In this document: piece by piece, positions 33,314 through 42,190 of the stretch
Layout: each line of letters begins with the position of its first letter
Position numbering within the stretch: the first letter of the stretch is position 1
Source: Streptomyces sp. CB00455
GTDB taxonomy: Bacteria > Actinomycetota > Actinomycetes > Streptomycetales > Streptomycetaceae
Direction of reading: 5' to 3'
Length of the DNA stretch: 64,000 nucleotides
Assembly (NCBI RefSeq): GCF_001905445.1
Contig: NZ_LIVQ01000001.1
Location: forward strand, 744,001 to 808,000
Translations under genes and position numbers: made by a program
Notes under the pieces: generated by a model
Databases searched by the model: none
What the model saw: the letters and a program-made list of their open reading frames with translations, nothing else
What the model was told of the DNA's origin: nothing

Positions 33314-35370
33314 CCACCACCACACCCGTACGGGATCCCGACCAGCGCACCGGGGCCGGTGACGCGCAGCGGCAGGGCGGCGGCGAGCAGCCCGGCCGCC
33401 CCCGGTCCGCCGCGGACGCCGGCGCGCCGGGCAGACGGCGCAGGGTCCTGCTCCACCACCGCGCCGGCCGCAGGTTCCTGCCCCTCGTCGTCGCCGCGGC
33501 GCTGCTGTTGCCGCTCGCGCTGCTCTTCCCCGGCGCCGGAAGCTGGCCCTCCGCCCTGGCCGTCGACGTGTCCGGGCCGCTGGGCCGGGCCGGCGACTGG
33601 ATCATCGACAACCGCGACAGCCATCCGCTCTTCCTCTACTTCTTCGGGCACGTCAGCAACGCCGTGGTCGTGTCCGTCCGCGCGGTGTACGTCGTCCTGC
33701 TCGGCGCCGGCTGGGCCGGGGTGACCGCTCTGGCCGGCCTGACCGCCCTGCGGCTGGCGGGCGTCCGGCTCGCCCTGACCTGCGTGGCCGCCTTCGCCGC
33801 CTGCGGGCTGCTCGGCATGTGGGTGCCGACGATGCAGACCCTCGCGCTCATGGTGGTGGCCGTGGCCGCCTCCGTCGTGGTCGGCGCTCTCCTCGGTCTT
33901 GCGGCCGGCCTCTCGGCGCGCGCCGACCGTGCGCTGCGCCCGGTGCTCGACACCATGCAGGTGCTGCCCGCCTTCGCCTACCTGCTGCCGATGGTCCTGG
34001 TCTTCGGCATCGGTGTGCCCGCCGCCGTCCTCGCCACCGTGGTGTACGCGGCCCCGCCCATGGCCCGGCTGACCGCGCTCGGCCTGCGCGAGGCCGATGC
34101 CGGGGTGCTGGAGGCCGCGGCCTCGCTCGGCGCGACCGGGCGTCAGCGCCTGCTCACCGCGCGGCTCCCGCTCGCCCGCCGGCAGCTCCTGCTGGGCGTC
34201 AACCAGGCCATCATGATGGCGCTCTCGATGGCCGTCATCGCCTCCGTGATCGGTGCGGGCGGCCTCGGCGACCGGGTCTACCAGGCCCTCGCCTCGGTCG
34301 ACGTCGGCGCGGCCCTCGCGGCCGGCATCCCCATCGTGCTGCTCGCGGTGGTCCTCGACCGCACCGCCGACGCGGCGGGCCGCCGCCTGGGCAACCCCGC
34401 CGTCGCCCCCTGCGAGCCGTCGCTGCTGCGCCGGGTGTTCGCCGGCTGGTACGGCAGGCTGCTCACGCTCCTCGCGGCCGTCGCCGTCGCGGTGGCGGGC
34501 CGCATGGCCGGAGCCTCCCTGTGGCCCGGCTCCTGGACGGTGCCGATAGCGGAGCCCGTCAACCGGGCCGTCGCCTGGATGACGGACCACCTCTACTCCG
34601 GGGTGCCCGTCATCGGCGGCACCGCCGACTGGGCGGCCCGCTTCACCGGCTGGATCCTCGACCCCCTGCGGTCCGGGCTGCAGGCCGCGCCCTGGTGGCT
34701 GCTGCTGCTCCTGGTCGCCGCGCTCGGCCTGCTCGCCGGGACCTGGCGCACGGCCCTGACCGCCGTCCTCGCCCTGGCCGCCATCGGTGTGCTGGGGGTG
34801 TGGGAGCCCTCCCTCGACACCCTGTCGCAGGTGCTGGCCGCCGTCGCCGTCACCCTCGTCCTCGGCTTCGCGATCGCTGTCGCAGCCGCCCGCAGCTCCC
34901 GCCTCCAGCGGATGCTGCGTCCGGTGCTCGACGTCTGCCAGACCATGCCGCAGTTCGTCTATCTCATCCCCGTGGTCGCGCTGTTCGGCGTCGGCCGCGC
35001 ACCGGCCGCCGCGGCCGCCGTCGTCTACGCGCTGCCCGCCGTCGTCCGCATCACCGCCGACGGCCTGCGCGAAGTGAGCCCGGCGGCCATGGAGTCGGCC
35101 CGGTCGCTCGGCGCCACCGGGTCGCAGCAGCTGCGCCAGGTCCAGTTCCCGCTGGCCCGGCCCGCGTTGCTGCTCGCCGTCAACCAGGCGGTGGTCCTGG
35201 TCCTCGCCGTCGTCATCATCGGCGGCCTCGTCGGCGGCGGCGCCCTCGGCTACGACGTCGTACTGGGCCTCGCCCAGGGCGACCTGGCGACCGGCCTGGT
35301 GGCCGGCGCCGCGATCGTCTGCCTCGGGCTGATGCTCGACCGCGTCACCCAGCCCGCGAAGGAGGCCTGA
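33310..35370 (+). CDS. double-length betaine ABC permease (two fused permease domains)
   Basis: A 686-residue membrane protein with two complete binding-protein-dependent permease domains, roughly residues 50-370 and 390-686. Each has its own EAA-type cytoplasmic loop: EADAGVLEAAASLGATGRQRLLTARLPLA and EVSPAAMESARSLGATGSQQLRQVQFPLA (in part), and similar endings around NQAIMMALSMAVIASVIGAGGLG and NQAVVLVLAVVIIGGLVGGGALG. In most OpuA/ProU systems one permease gene forms a homodimer; here both halves are on one chain. A polar Arg/Gly/Gln-rich leader precedes the first segment. ATG 33310 (or GTG 33304) is coupled to the micro-ORF. One base separates its stop from the binding protein gene. Confidence 0.9.
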   Translation: MTTTTPVRDPDQRTGAGDAQRQGGGEQPGRPRSAADAGAPGRRRRVLLHHRAGRRFLPLVVAAALLLPLALLFPGAGSWPSALAVDVSGPLGRAGDWIIDNRDSHPLFLYFFGHVSNAVVVSVRAVYVVLLGAGWAGVTALAGLTALRLAGVRLALTCVAAFAACGLLGMWVPTMQTLALMVVAVAASVVVGALLGLAAGLSARADRALRPVLDTMQVLPAFAYLLPMVLVFGIGVPAAVLATVVYAAPPMARLTALGLREADAGVLEAAASLGATGRQRLLTARLPLARRQLLLGVNQAIMMALSMAVIASVIGAGGLGDRVYQALASVDVGAALAAGIPIVLLAVVLDRTADAAGRRLGNPAVAPCEPSLLRRVFAGWYGRLLTLLAAVAVAVAGRMAGASLWPGSWTVPIAEPVNRAVAWMTDHLYSGVPVIGGTADWAARFTGWILDPLRSGLQAAPWWLLLLLVAALGLLAGTWRTALTAVLALAAIGVLGVWEPSLDTLSQVLAAVAVTLVLGFAIAVAAARSSRLQRMLRPVLDVCQTMPQFVYLIPVVALFGVGRAPAAAAAVVYALPAVVRITADGLREVSPAAMESARSLGATGSQQLRQVQFPLARPALLLAVNQAVVLVLAVVIIGGLVGGGALGYDVVLGLAQGDLATGLVAGAAIVCLGLMLDRVTQPAKEA

Positions 35371-35371
35371 C

Positions 35372-36373
35372 ATGCCGGTTCGACACCACCGCCCCGGCCG
35401 GGGCGGGGGCCGGCGCGTCCCGGCCGTCCTCGCGGTCGCACTCGCCACCGGAGCGGTCGCCACCGTCCTCACGGGCTGCGGGGCGGCCGACATGACCCGC
35501 CAGGCCTCTCCGTACGCCGCCGCGCAGGGCGCGAAGACCGTCACGCTGTCCGTCCAGTCCTGGGTCGGCGCGCAGGCGAACACCGCCGTCGCCTCCTACC
35601 TTCTGGAACACGAGCTGGGCTACCGCGTCGACACCGTGCAGGTGGACGAGGTGCCCGCGTGGGACGCGCTCAGCCAGGGCCGGGTCGACGCGATCCTGGA
35701 GGACTGGGGCCACCCGGAGCAGGAGAAGCGGTACGTCCAGGAGAAGAAGACCATCACCCCGGGCGGCGAACTCGGTGTGACCGGCCACATCGGCTGGTTC
35801 GTCCCGACGTACTTCGCCGAGGAGCATCCGGACGTCACGGACTGGAAGAACCTCGACAAGTACGCCGACCGGCTGCGCACGGGCGAGAGCCGCGGCAAGG
35901 GCCAGCTGATGGACGGCTCCCCGTCGTACGTCACGAACGACAAGGCGCTGGTGAAGAACCTGAGCCTGGACTTCGAGGTGGTCTTCGCGGGGTCCGAGGC
36001 GGCGCAGATCACCCAGATGAAGCAGTTCGCCAAGGAGCACAAGCCGTTCCTGACCTACTGGTACAAGCCGCAGTGGCTGTTCGAGCGGGTCCCGATGACG
36101 GAGGTGAAGCTGCCCGAGTACCAGGAGGGCTGCGACGCCGACCCGGAGAAGGTGGCCTGCGCCTACCCCCACACGCCGCTGCGGAAGTACCTGAACACCC
36201 GGTTCGCCGGGTCGGGCGGGACGGCGGCGGCCTTCCTGAAGAAGTTCCACTGGACGGTGGAGGAGCAGAACGAGGTGGCTCTGATGATCGCCGAGGAGAA
36301 GCTCCCGCCGGAGCAGGCGGCGAAGAAGTGGGTGGAGCGCAACGAGCAGGTCTGGAAGCCGTGGGTGCGGTGA
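35372..36373 (+). CDS. glycine betaine-binding lipoprotein (OpuAC-like)
   Basis: A 333-residue secreted lipoprotein. The N-terminus has an Arg-rich n-region, AVLAVALATGAVATV hydrophobic core and lipobox LTGC, so the mature protein starts at Cys and is lipid-anchored. The rest is an OpuAC-type substrate-binding domain: VTLSVQSWVGAQANTAVASYLLEHELGYRV (in part), DAILEDWGHPEQEKRYV, HIGWFVPTYF, PFLTYWYKPQWLF with aromatic residues able to cage a quaternary ammonium. It completes the importer. A long hairpin follows 120 bp later. The ligand is inferred from family and neighbours. Confidence 0.92.
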   Translation: MPVRHHRPGRGGGRRVPAVLAVALATGAVATVLTGCGAADMTRQASPYAAAQGAKTVTLSVQSWVGAQANTAVASYLLEHELGYRVDTVQVDEVPAWDALSQGRVDAILEDWGHPEQEKRYVQEKKTITPGGELGVTGHIGWFVPTYFAEEHPDVTDWKNLDKYADRLRTGESRGKGQLMDGSPSYVTNDKALVKNLSLDFEVVFAGSEAAQITQMKQFAKEHKPFLTYWYKPQWLFERVPMTEVKLPEYQEGCDADPEKVACAYPHTPLRKYLNTRFAGSGGTAAAFLKKFHWTVEEQNEVALMIAEEKLPPEQAAKKWVERNEQVWKPWVR

Positions 36374-36493
36374 CCGGCGCGCCGGGCTGACCCGGGCTCC
36401 CCGCTCCCCCGGCGCACCGCGCGGACCCGGGCGCCGATCCCCCGGCGCACGGCGCCGGACCCGGCCGCCCGCCGGGACGGGGCGCCGCCGAAG

Positions 36494-36535
36494 GCCGAGG
36501 CCGTCGCACCCCCCCTCGGGTGCGACGGCCTCGGC
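36494..36535. terminator. long hairpin between betaine operon and subtilase gene
   Basis: GCCGAGGCCGTCGCACC (36494-36510) pairs perfectly with its complement at 36519-36535, an 17-bp stem with an 8-nt loop. It lies between convergent genes, so it probably terminates both. Confidence 0.8.
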
Positions 36536-36556
36536 GGCCGGGCGGCCGGCTCGCGC

Positions 36557-37771
36557 CTACTGCGCGGCGACCTTCAGCAGCTTGTTGGGGGTTCCGCCGC
36601 TCGGGTTGGTGATCTTGCCTGCGGTCGCGCCCGCGGTCAGGGCCTGCTCGACCTGGGCGGGCGAGGCACCCCGGTGGCCGGCCAGGTAGACGGCGGCCGC
36701 CCCCACGACGTGCGGCGTCGCCATCGAGGTGCCGGAGATGGTCTTCGTGCCCGTGTCGCTGTCGTTCCAGTCGGAGGTGATGTCCGAGCCGGGAGCGTAG
36801 AGGTCCACCACGGAGCCGAAGTTCGAGAAGGAGGACTGCGCGTCGGTGTTCGTGCTGGAGGCGACCGTGATCGCCTCCCGGACCCGCGAGGGCGATCCCT
36901 GTCCCGCGTCGCTCGACTCGTTGCCCGCCGCGACGCCGAAGGTGACACCCGCGGCGATCGACCGGCGCACGGCCTCGTCGAGCGCCTCGTCGACGCCGCC
37001 GCCCAGGCTCATGTTGGCCACCGAGGGACCGGTGTGGTGCTGCGTCACCCAGTCGATGCCCGCGACGACCTGCTCGGTGCTGCCCGACCCGTTGTCGTCG
37101 AGCACGCGCACGGCCACGATCTTGGCCTTCTTCGCCACCCCGTGGGACTGCCCGGCGATCGTCCCGGCGACGTGCGTGCCGTGGCCGTTCCCGTCATCGG
37201 CGCTCTGGTCGTTGTCCACGGCGTCGAAGCCGTGCTCGGCGCGGCCGCCGAAGTCCTTGTGGGTGATCCGCACGCCGGTGTCGATGACGTACGCGGTGAC
37301 GCCCTCACCGCCCGCGTCCGGGTACGTGTACTTCTTGTCCCCCGCCGTCGCGGTCTGGTCGATCCGGTCGAGCCCCCACGAAGGGGGGTTGTCCTGGGTG
37401 CTGTTGATGGAGAACTTCTTGTTCTGCACGACCTTGCCGACGGCCGGATCGGCGGCCAGGCGCTTGGCCGCGGTCTGCGAGAGCCCGGCCGCGGAGAAGC
37501 CGTTGACCGCGGAGCCGTAGCTGCGCTTGAGCTCACCCCCGTACTTCTTGGCGAGCGCCTGCTTGTCGGCGTCATGGTCGAGGATGACGATGTAACTGCC
37601 GCTGAGCGCTCCGGGTGCGCCGAGCCCGTACACCGTTCCCTCGGCCGGGGCGGCCGCTCCCGCGAAGGGGGACAGCATCATGCACAGGCCGGTTGCAGTG
37701 GTAACTCCCGTGGCCACTGCAAGGGTTCGGAAACCGCGGGAACCTATGCGGGCGTGCTTGCGAGTTGACAT
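36557..37771 (-). CDS. secreted S8 subtilisin-like protease with I9 propeptide
   Basis: A 404-residue extracellular serine protease. Signal peptide about residues 1-42 (TLAVATGVTTATGLCMMLSPFAGA). Propeptide inhibitor I9 domain about 55-125 (GSYIVILDHDADKQALAKKYGGELKRSYGSAVNGFSA, in part). Catalytic triad Asp164 in YVIDTGV, His197 in GNGHGTHVAG, Ser349 in GTSMATPH, with oxyanion Asn284 in AAGNE. Length and order match Streptomyces subtilases of the proteinase K/thermitase type. ATG 37771. It converges on the betaine operon and is divergent from the metal ABC genes across 374 bp. Confidence 0.94.
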   Translation of the reverse strand: MSTRKHARIGSRGFRTLAVATGVTTATGLCMMLSPFAGAAAPAEGTVYGLGAPGALSGSYIVILDHDADKQALAKKYGGELKRSYGSAVNGFSAAGLSQTAAKRLAADPAVGKVVQNKKFSINSTQDNPPSWGLDRIDQTATAGDKKYTYPDAGGEGVTAYVIDTGVRITHKDFGGRAEHGFDAVDNDQSADDGNGHGTHVAGTIAGQSHGVAKKAKIVAVRVLDDNGSGSTEQVVAGIDWVTQHHTGPSVANMSLGGGVDEALDEAVRRSIAAGVTFGVAAGNESSDAGQGSPSRVREAITVASSTNTDAQSSFSNFGSVVDLYAPGSDITSDWNDSDTGTKTISGTSMATPHVVGAAAVYLAGHRGASPAQVEQALTAGATAGKITNPSGGTPNKLLKVAAQ

Positions 37772-38145
37772 GAAGAGGGTGCTCCTCGTGTTGACGTGTG
37801 GGGCGTCAAAGCGTTTTCGCGCACCCCCGGAAGAGCCGGAAGATCTCCGGGGGTTCGTTCGAAACCCTTGCCGATTACCGGGGTTGATTCAAGGGTGTCC
37901 CGGCCGTGGGGGTTGTTCGACGAGCTTTCTCGAAGAGACCTCCGCCGCAGCCCCGCACAATGACCACACTCTTCGAATCACCCACACATGCGCGACATCT
38001 TCCCGATGCATTAGCGAACTGACCTGTCGCAGGCGAACGGTTGTCAGGACCCGGGAACCCGGTGCGCCCTCCGTCCGACTACTGGAGCGTGGGTGGGCGG
38101 AGGTCCCGTCGCGCCCGCACGGCCACGAGGAGCGGGGGGCGTGTG
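37772..38145. promoter_or_regulatory. divergent control region of protease and metal ABC genes
   Basis: About 374 bp, noticeably more AT-rich than the genes. ACCCTTG (37864-37870) and CAAGGGT (37890-37896) form an inverted repeat with a 19-bp centre about 95 bp before the protease start; it could be an operator. CCTG-TCG-CAGG is at about 38023-38033. I looked for a Zur-like box (TGAAAATGATTTTCA pattern) and did not find one. Confidence 0.4.
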
Positions 38146-38781
38146 ATGGGCGGGCTGGATGTGCGCATGCGGCAGGTGGGCTGCCGGCACGGGCGGGTGG
38201 AGGCGGTCGCCGGTGTGGATCTGGAGATCGCGGCCGGTGAGCGGGTGGCCCTGACCGGAACCAACGGCTCGGGCAAGACCACGCTGCTGCGGGCCGTGCT
38301 CGGACTGCACCGGCAGGTGGCGGGATCGATCCTGGTCGGCGGACGGGACGCCCGGTCGCCGGCGGAGTGGGCCTTGCGGCGGCGCGCCTGCGCCTGGATC
38401 CCGCAGAAGCCCGCCGCGGGCCGCTTCCCGCTGCTCGGCTCCGAGTTGCTGGCCGCCGGTGCCGCACCGGCGGACGCCGCCGAAGCGGCTGCCCGCCTCG
38501 GGGTGGGCGGGCTGACCGGCCGGCCCCTGCACACCCTCTCCGGCGGCCAGTTGCAGCGGATGTACCTGGCCCGGGCGATCGGCTGCGTCGCTGCCGGCGC
38601 CCAGGTGCTGCTGGCCGACGAACCCACCGCCGCCCTCGACTTCGACGGGCAGGCGGAGGCGGCCGACGTCCTGACGGCCCTGCCGGTGACCCTGGTGGTG
38701 GTGACCCACGACCGCACGCTCGCGGAGCGCTGCGACCGCGTGCTGGAAATGGCCGCCGGCCGGCTGCGGGAGGTCCGGTGA
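38146..38781 (+). CDS. metal ABC transporter ATP-binding protein
   Basis: A 211-residue ATPase subunit. Walker A ALTGTNGSGKTTLLRAVLGL, Q-loop ACAWIPQKPAAGRFPL, signature HTLSGGQLQRMYLARAI, Walker B VLLADEPTAALDFDGQAE, switch His VVVTHDRTLAERCDRVL. It is shorter than the 240-260 residues usual for ZnuC/MntA-type subunits but all motifs are present. GTG 38143 and ATG 38146 are both possible starts; AGGAGCGGGGGG precedes them. Its stop overlaps the permease start (GTGA). First gene of a three-gene Zn/Mn-type importer. Confidence 0.88.
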   Translation: MGGLDVRMRQVGCRHGRVEAVAGVDLEIAAGERVALTGTNGSGKTTLLRAVLGLHRQVAGSILVGGRDARSPAEWALRRRACAWIPQKPAAGRFPLLGSELLAAGAAPADAAEAAARLGVGGLTGRPLHTLSGGQLQRMYLARAIGCVAAGAQVLLADEPTAALDFDGQAEAADVLTALPVTLVVVTHDRTLAERCDRVLEMAAGRLREVR

Positions 38782-39644
38782 CCCTCGCCACCGCCGATCT
38801 CGGCGAACTCCTGGGGCTCCTGCCCGTTCAACGGGCCGGGATCGCCCTGCTGCTGGCCGCGGTGGGACTGCCCGTCATCGGCGTGGTCATCGTCGGACTG
38901 GACATCATGCCGGTGCGTTTCGCGATGATGCACGTCGCCCTGCTCGGCATCGCGGTCGGCCTGCTCACCGGGGTCGACCCGATGGTGTGCGCGCTCGTCG
39001 CCTGCGCGCTGGCGGGCGCCGGTGTCGCCCCGCTCGCCCGGACCCCGGACGGCCTGTCCGGTGCGATGGGCCTGCTGATGAGCCTGGCCATCGCCGGCGC
39101 GCTCCTGCTCCTGGCCGTCTCCGGGGTCAACGCCTCCGGTGCCTTCGCCCTGTTGTGGGGCTCGATCCTGTCCGTGGCCGGCGCGGACCTGGCCGTCCTG
39201 GCGGTGCTGGCGGCCCTGGTGCCCGGCCTGTTCTGGTGGCGCCGGCGTGAGATCGGCCTGCTGCTGTACGACCGGGAGCTGGCGCAGTGTTCGGGCGTGC
39301 CGGTGCGGGCGCTGACCGCGGCGCTGCTGGTGCTGGTCGCGATCGCGGTCGCCGGGGCGATCAAACTGACCGGCGCCCTGCTGGTCGACGCCCTGACACT
39401 GCTGCCCGCCCTCGCGGCCCGCCGCCTGGGCAGCTCGCTCAAGTCGATCGCGCTCTGGGCTGTCGGCATCGGCGTCGTCGTCAATCTGACGGGGTTCCTG
39501 CTGGCCCTGTGGCTGGACTGGCCGCCCGGCCCCGTCCTCGTCCTGACGGCGGGGGCCCTGGTCCTCGCCGTGCACTTCCTACCCGAACGGAGAACCAGCT
39601 CATGGCGCGTACCCGCGTCCACATCCCTGCCCTCCTCGCACTGA
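38778..39644 (+). CDS. metal ABC transporter permease (ZnuB-like)
   Basis: A 288-residue membrane protein of the ABC-3 family with about eight segments. Typical features: GLDIMPVRFAMMHVALLGIAVGLL near the N-terminus, ALLWGSILSV, RRREIGLLLYDRELAQCSGVPVRALTAALLVLVAIAVAGAIKLTGALLVDALTLLPALAARRL (quoted in part), where the family has VGALLVxALLIxPAATA. GTG 38778 overlaps the ATPase stop. The C-terminal 14 codons overlap the start of the binding-protein gene by 43 bp in another frame, longer than usual. Transported ion: zinc or manganese by family; not proven. Confidence 0.88.
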   Translation: MTLATADLGELLGLLPVQRAGIALLLAAVGLPVIGVVIVGLDIMPVRFAMMHVALLGIAVGLLTGVDPMVCALVACALAGAGVAPLARTPDGLSGAMGLLMSLAIAGALLLLAVSGVNASGAFALLWGSILSVAGADLAVLAVLAALVPGLFWWRRREIGLLLYDRELAQCSGVPVRALTAALLVLVAIAVAGAIKLTGALLVDALTLLPALAARRLGSSLKSIALWAVGIGVVVNLTGFLLALWLDWPPGPVLVLTAGALVLAVHFLPERRTSSWRVPASTSLPSSH

Positions 39645-40399
39645 GCGCAGCCCTCTTCCTGACCGCGGCCTGCGGCACCGGGCCCTCCTCCGCGGAAGGC
39701 GGCCGGGCGGCCGGCGGCAAGCCCGTGGTGGTGGTGACCACCACCTGGGAGGGCGCCTTCGCCAAGGCGGCGGGAGCCGAGGACATCGAGGTCATCGTGC
39801 CGCAGTCGGTGCACCACGCTCCCGACTACGACCCCAAGCCCTCCGACCTCGCGGCCGTCGCCAAGGCGGACTTCGTGCTCTACGCGCCCTTCGAACCGTA
39901 CGCCGCCAAGATCAGGCAGGCGGCGGGCTCCAAGGCCGAGCTGGTCGAGGTGGGTCTCGACAACGACCCCGACAAGGCGAAGGCCGAAGTGGACCGGCTG
40001 AGCGTCCTGTTCGGCACCCGTGACGCCGCCGCGCAGTGGCGCGGCGGCTTCGACGCCGAGTACGCGAAGCTCCACGAGGAGCTCCGGGCCGCCTGGCCGG
40101 GCGGCGCGAGCCCGTCCGCCGTCACGCAGGTCTTCACGGCCTGGTCCGCGAAGCTCGCGGGCGCCACCACCGTGGGCAGCTACGGACCCGAGGCCGTGAC
40201 TCCGGCGCAGCTCGCCGAGCTCTCCGCGAAGAAGCCGGCGCTGGTCCTGGACAACGCCCACATGTCGACCGGGACGGTGCTGCCCGACACGGGAGCCAGG
40301 CAGGTGAAGATCGTCAACTATCCGGGCGAGGACCTCGACCTGCTGCCGGTGTACCGCAACGCCGCGGCCGAGCTGAAGAAGGCCATGGGCGGCTCCTGA
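39602..40399 (+). CDS. metal ABC transporter substrate-binding lipoprotein
   Basis: A 265-residue lipoprotein: signal LLALSAALFLTAACG with lipobox TAAC. The mature part is a cluster A-I metal-binding protein: VVVVTTTWEGAFAKAAG, SVHHAPDYDPKPSDL (the family has H-D-Y-x-P-x-P-x-D at the metal site), and LDNAHMSTGTVLPDTGARQVKIVNYPG. The His/Asp-rich flexible loop seen in many ZnuA proteins is missing. Start ATG 39602 with GGAGAACCAGCTC; it lies inside the permease gene's 3' end. Closes the importer operon. Confidence 0.85.
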   Translation: MARTRVHIPALLALSAALFLTAACGTGPSSAEGGRAAGGKPVVVVTTTWEGAFAKAAGAEDIEVIVPQSVHHAPDYDPKPSDLAAVAKADFVLYAPFEPYAAKIRQAAGSKAELVEVGLDNDPDKAKAEVDRLSVLFGTRDAAAQWRGGFDAEYAKLHEELRAAWPGGASPSAVTQVFTAWSAKLAGATTVGSYGPEAVTPAQLAELSAKKPALVLDNAHMSTGTVLPDTGARQVKIVNYPGEDLDLLPVYRNAAAELKKAMGGS

Positions 40400-40510
40400 G
40401 CGGTCCGGCGCATCTGCGCGCGGACACGACGGCAGGCGGTCCCGCCGGCAGGTACCGGGGGGCCGCCGCCGCGCGGGGTCCGGCGCCAGGGCGCGGCCGG
40501 GCCCCGCCGT

Positions 40511-42190
40511 TCATCCGGCCTGCGCGAGCGGGGCCGCCCCGGCGTACGACGGGGGCCGGACCCCGCCGAGGAGCCGGCGCAGTGCGGGCCGGTCGGGCTT
40601 GCCCGCCGGGGTGAGCGGCAGCTCCCCGACCACGAGCAGCCGTTCGGGGTGCTTGCGCTGCTCCAGGCCCCGGCGCTCCAGGTGCGCGCAGAGGTCGTCG
40701 AGCGTGGGCGTCCTGCCCGGGCGGGGCACGACGCAGGCCGCCAGCCGCTCCCCCATCACCGCGTCCTCGACGCCCACGCACACCACGTCGCGCACCGACG
40801 GGTGACGGGCCAGCTCGCGCTCGACCTCGGCGGGGCTGATGTTGGCGCCGCCGCGGATCACGATGTCCTTGAGCCGTCCGACGAGGTGGAGGGTTCCCTC
40901 ACCGTCGAGGAACCCGAGGTCTCCCGTGCGCACCCAGCCGTCGGGCGTGCGGTAGCGGGCGTCGAGGTCGGGGGCGGCCACGTAGCAGAGCGGGGTCATC
41001 GGCCCGCGCGCGATGATCTCCCCGACTGCGCCCTCGGGGAGCGGCTCGTGGGTCTCGGTGTCGGCGATGCGGATGTCCGCGACGCGCGGGTCCGGGCGGC
41101 CCGCCACCACTCCGTGTCCCTCCGCCGCCGGGGCCGCGACAGCCAGCCCGGTGTGGCAGTTGACGCCGTCGGCCGAGCCGTACAGGTTGACGACGGGGCA
41201 GCCGAACGCGTCGGCGGCCTCCTTGGCCGTCGCCTCGTCGAGTGCCGACCCGCCCAGGACGAGCGCGGTCGGGGCCGGCGGTGCGCCGGCCTCCGCGTCG
41301 AGCCGGTCGAGCATCATCCGCACCATCGTCGGTACGCCGAGGACGTGCGTGGGTGCGTGTTCCCGTACGGCGGCCAGCGCGCCCTCCGGGGTGAAGTGGT
41401 CGAGCAGGACGAGCGTGCCCCCGTGCCTGGCCAGGGTGACGGCCGTGCCGTTGGAGCCGAAGGCCGAGGCCAGCGGCACCAGGAACAGGCAGCGCGGCGG
41501 CGTGCCGCCGGGCATCAGCGAGGCGAGGAAGTTGCCCCGGCCGCCCGCGAGGGCGTTGTGCGAGTAGGCGACCATCTTCGGCTCGGCTTCGGAGCCGGAG
41601 GAGACCAGGATGCGGGCCGCGCCGTCCGGATCGGGGCGGGCCGGAACGAACGCGCGCCCGTCGCGGTGCAGCAGTGCGGAGAAGGGCACCGTGCCCTCAG
41701 GGGCGGTCCCCGGCCCGGCCGCGATCACGTGGCGCAGGGCGGGCAGGGACGGCGCCAGGGCGTGGAGGCCGGCGGCGTGCGGGCTGCCGCGGTGGTCGGT
41801 GGCGGCGATGACCGCGACGGCTTCGGAGCGGCGCAGCAGGCACTGTGCCTCCAGGCTGCCCCGGCCGACCGGGAAGGGCAGGGCGACCGCGCCGAGCGCG
41901 GCCAGTGCGAGGTCGGCGATCACGGCGTTGCGCGTGTTGGGGAGTTGGACGCCGACCACGTCGCCGGGGCCTATGCCGAGGTCGCGCAGTCCGGTGGCCA
42001 GACATCGCACCTTGCGGTCCAGGGCGGTGTAACAGAGCGCGCCCTTCGCGTCGATGACGGCGGTGTGGTGCGGGTCGGCGATCCGGTGGGCCCGGAAGAG
42101 GCTGTAGAGGTCGAGGTCCGGGCAGGTGCCGTCGGCCGCCCAGGAGCGACGGAGTTCGGCGGGCAGCAGGTCGTGCAGGGCGACGGTCAT
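40511..42190 (-). CDS. AMP-dependent acyl-CoA/acid ligase
   Basis: A 559-residue ANL-family adenylating enzyme. Seen: ILVSSGSEAEPKMVAYSH where the usual P-loop reads SGTTGxPKG, so Thr-Gly is changed to Ser-Glu-Ala, as in the 2,3-dihydroxybenzoate/cyclohexanecarboxylate ligase branch; NLYGSADGVNCHTG; VRTGDLGFLDGEG; GRLKDIVIRGGANISPAEVERELARHP; and the catalytic Lys in LTPAGKPDRPALR. It should form a CoA thioester of an uncommon acid. Its ATG overlaps the stop of the CoA-transferase gene (ATGA), so they act together. The acid is unknown. Confidence 0.88.
   Translation of the reverse strand: MTVALHDLLPAELRRSWAADGTCPDLDLYSLFRAHRIADPHHTAVIDAKGALCYTALDRKVRCLATGLRDLGIGPGDVVGVQLPNTRNAVIADLALAALGAVALPFPVGRGSLEAQCLLRRSEAVAVIAATDHRGSPHAAGLHALAPSLPALRHVIAAGPGTAPEGTVPFSALLHRDGRAFVPARPDPDGAARILVSSGSEAEPKMVAYSHNALAGGRGNFLASLMPGGTPPRCLFLVPLASAFGSNGTAVTLARHGGTLVLLDHFTPEGALAAVREHAPTHVLGVPTMVRMMLDRLDAEAGAPPAPTALVLGGSALDEATAKEAADAFGCPVVNLYGSADGVNCHTGLAVAAPAAEGHGVVAGRPDPRVADIRIADTETHEPLPEGAVGEIIARGPMTPLCYVAAPDLDARYRTPDGWVRTGDLGFLDGEGTLHLVGRLKDIVIRGGANISPAEVERELARHPSVRDVVCVGVEDAVMGERLAACVVPRPGRTPTLDDLCAHLERRGLEQRKHPERLLVVGELPLTPAGKPDRPALRRLLGGVRPPSYAGAAPLAQAG

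Noticed and set aside
30385..33611. Long minus-strand frames opposite the betaine genes
   Set aside because: They mirror the plus-strand genes and show composition typical of antisense frames in GC-rich DNA, with no domain.
37772..38145. Zur box for the metal transporter
   Set aside because: No sequence close to the actinobacterial Zur consensus found by eye on either strand.
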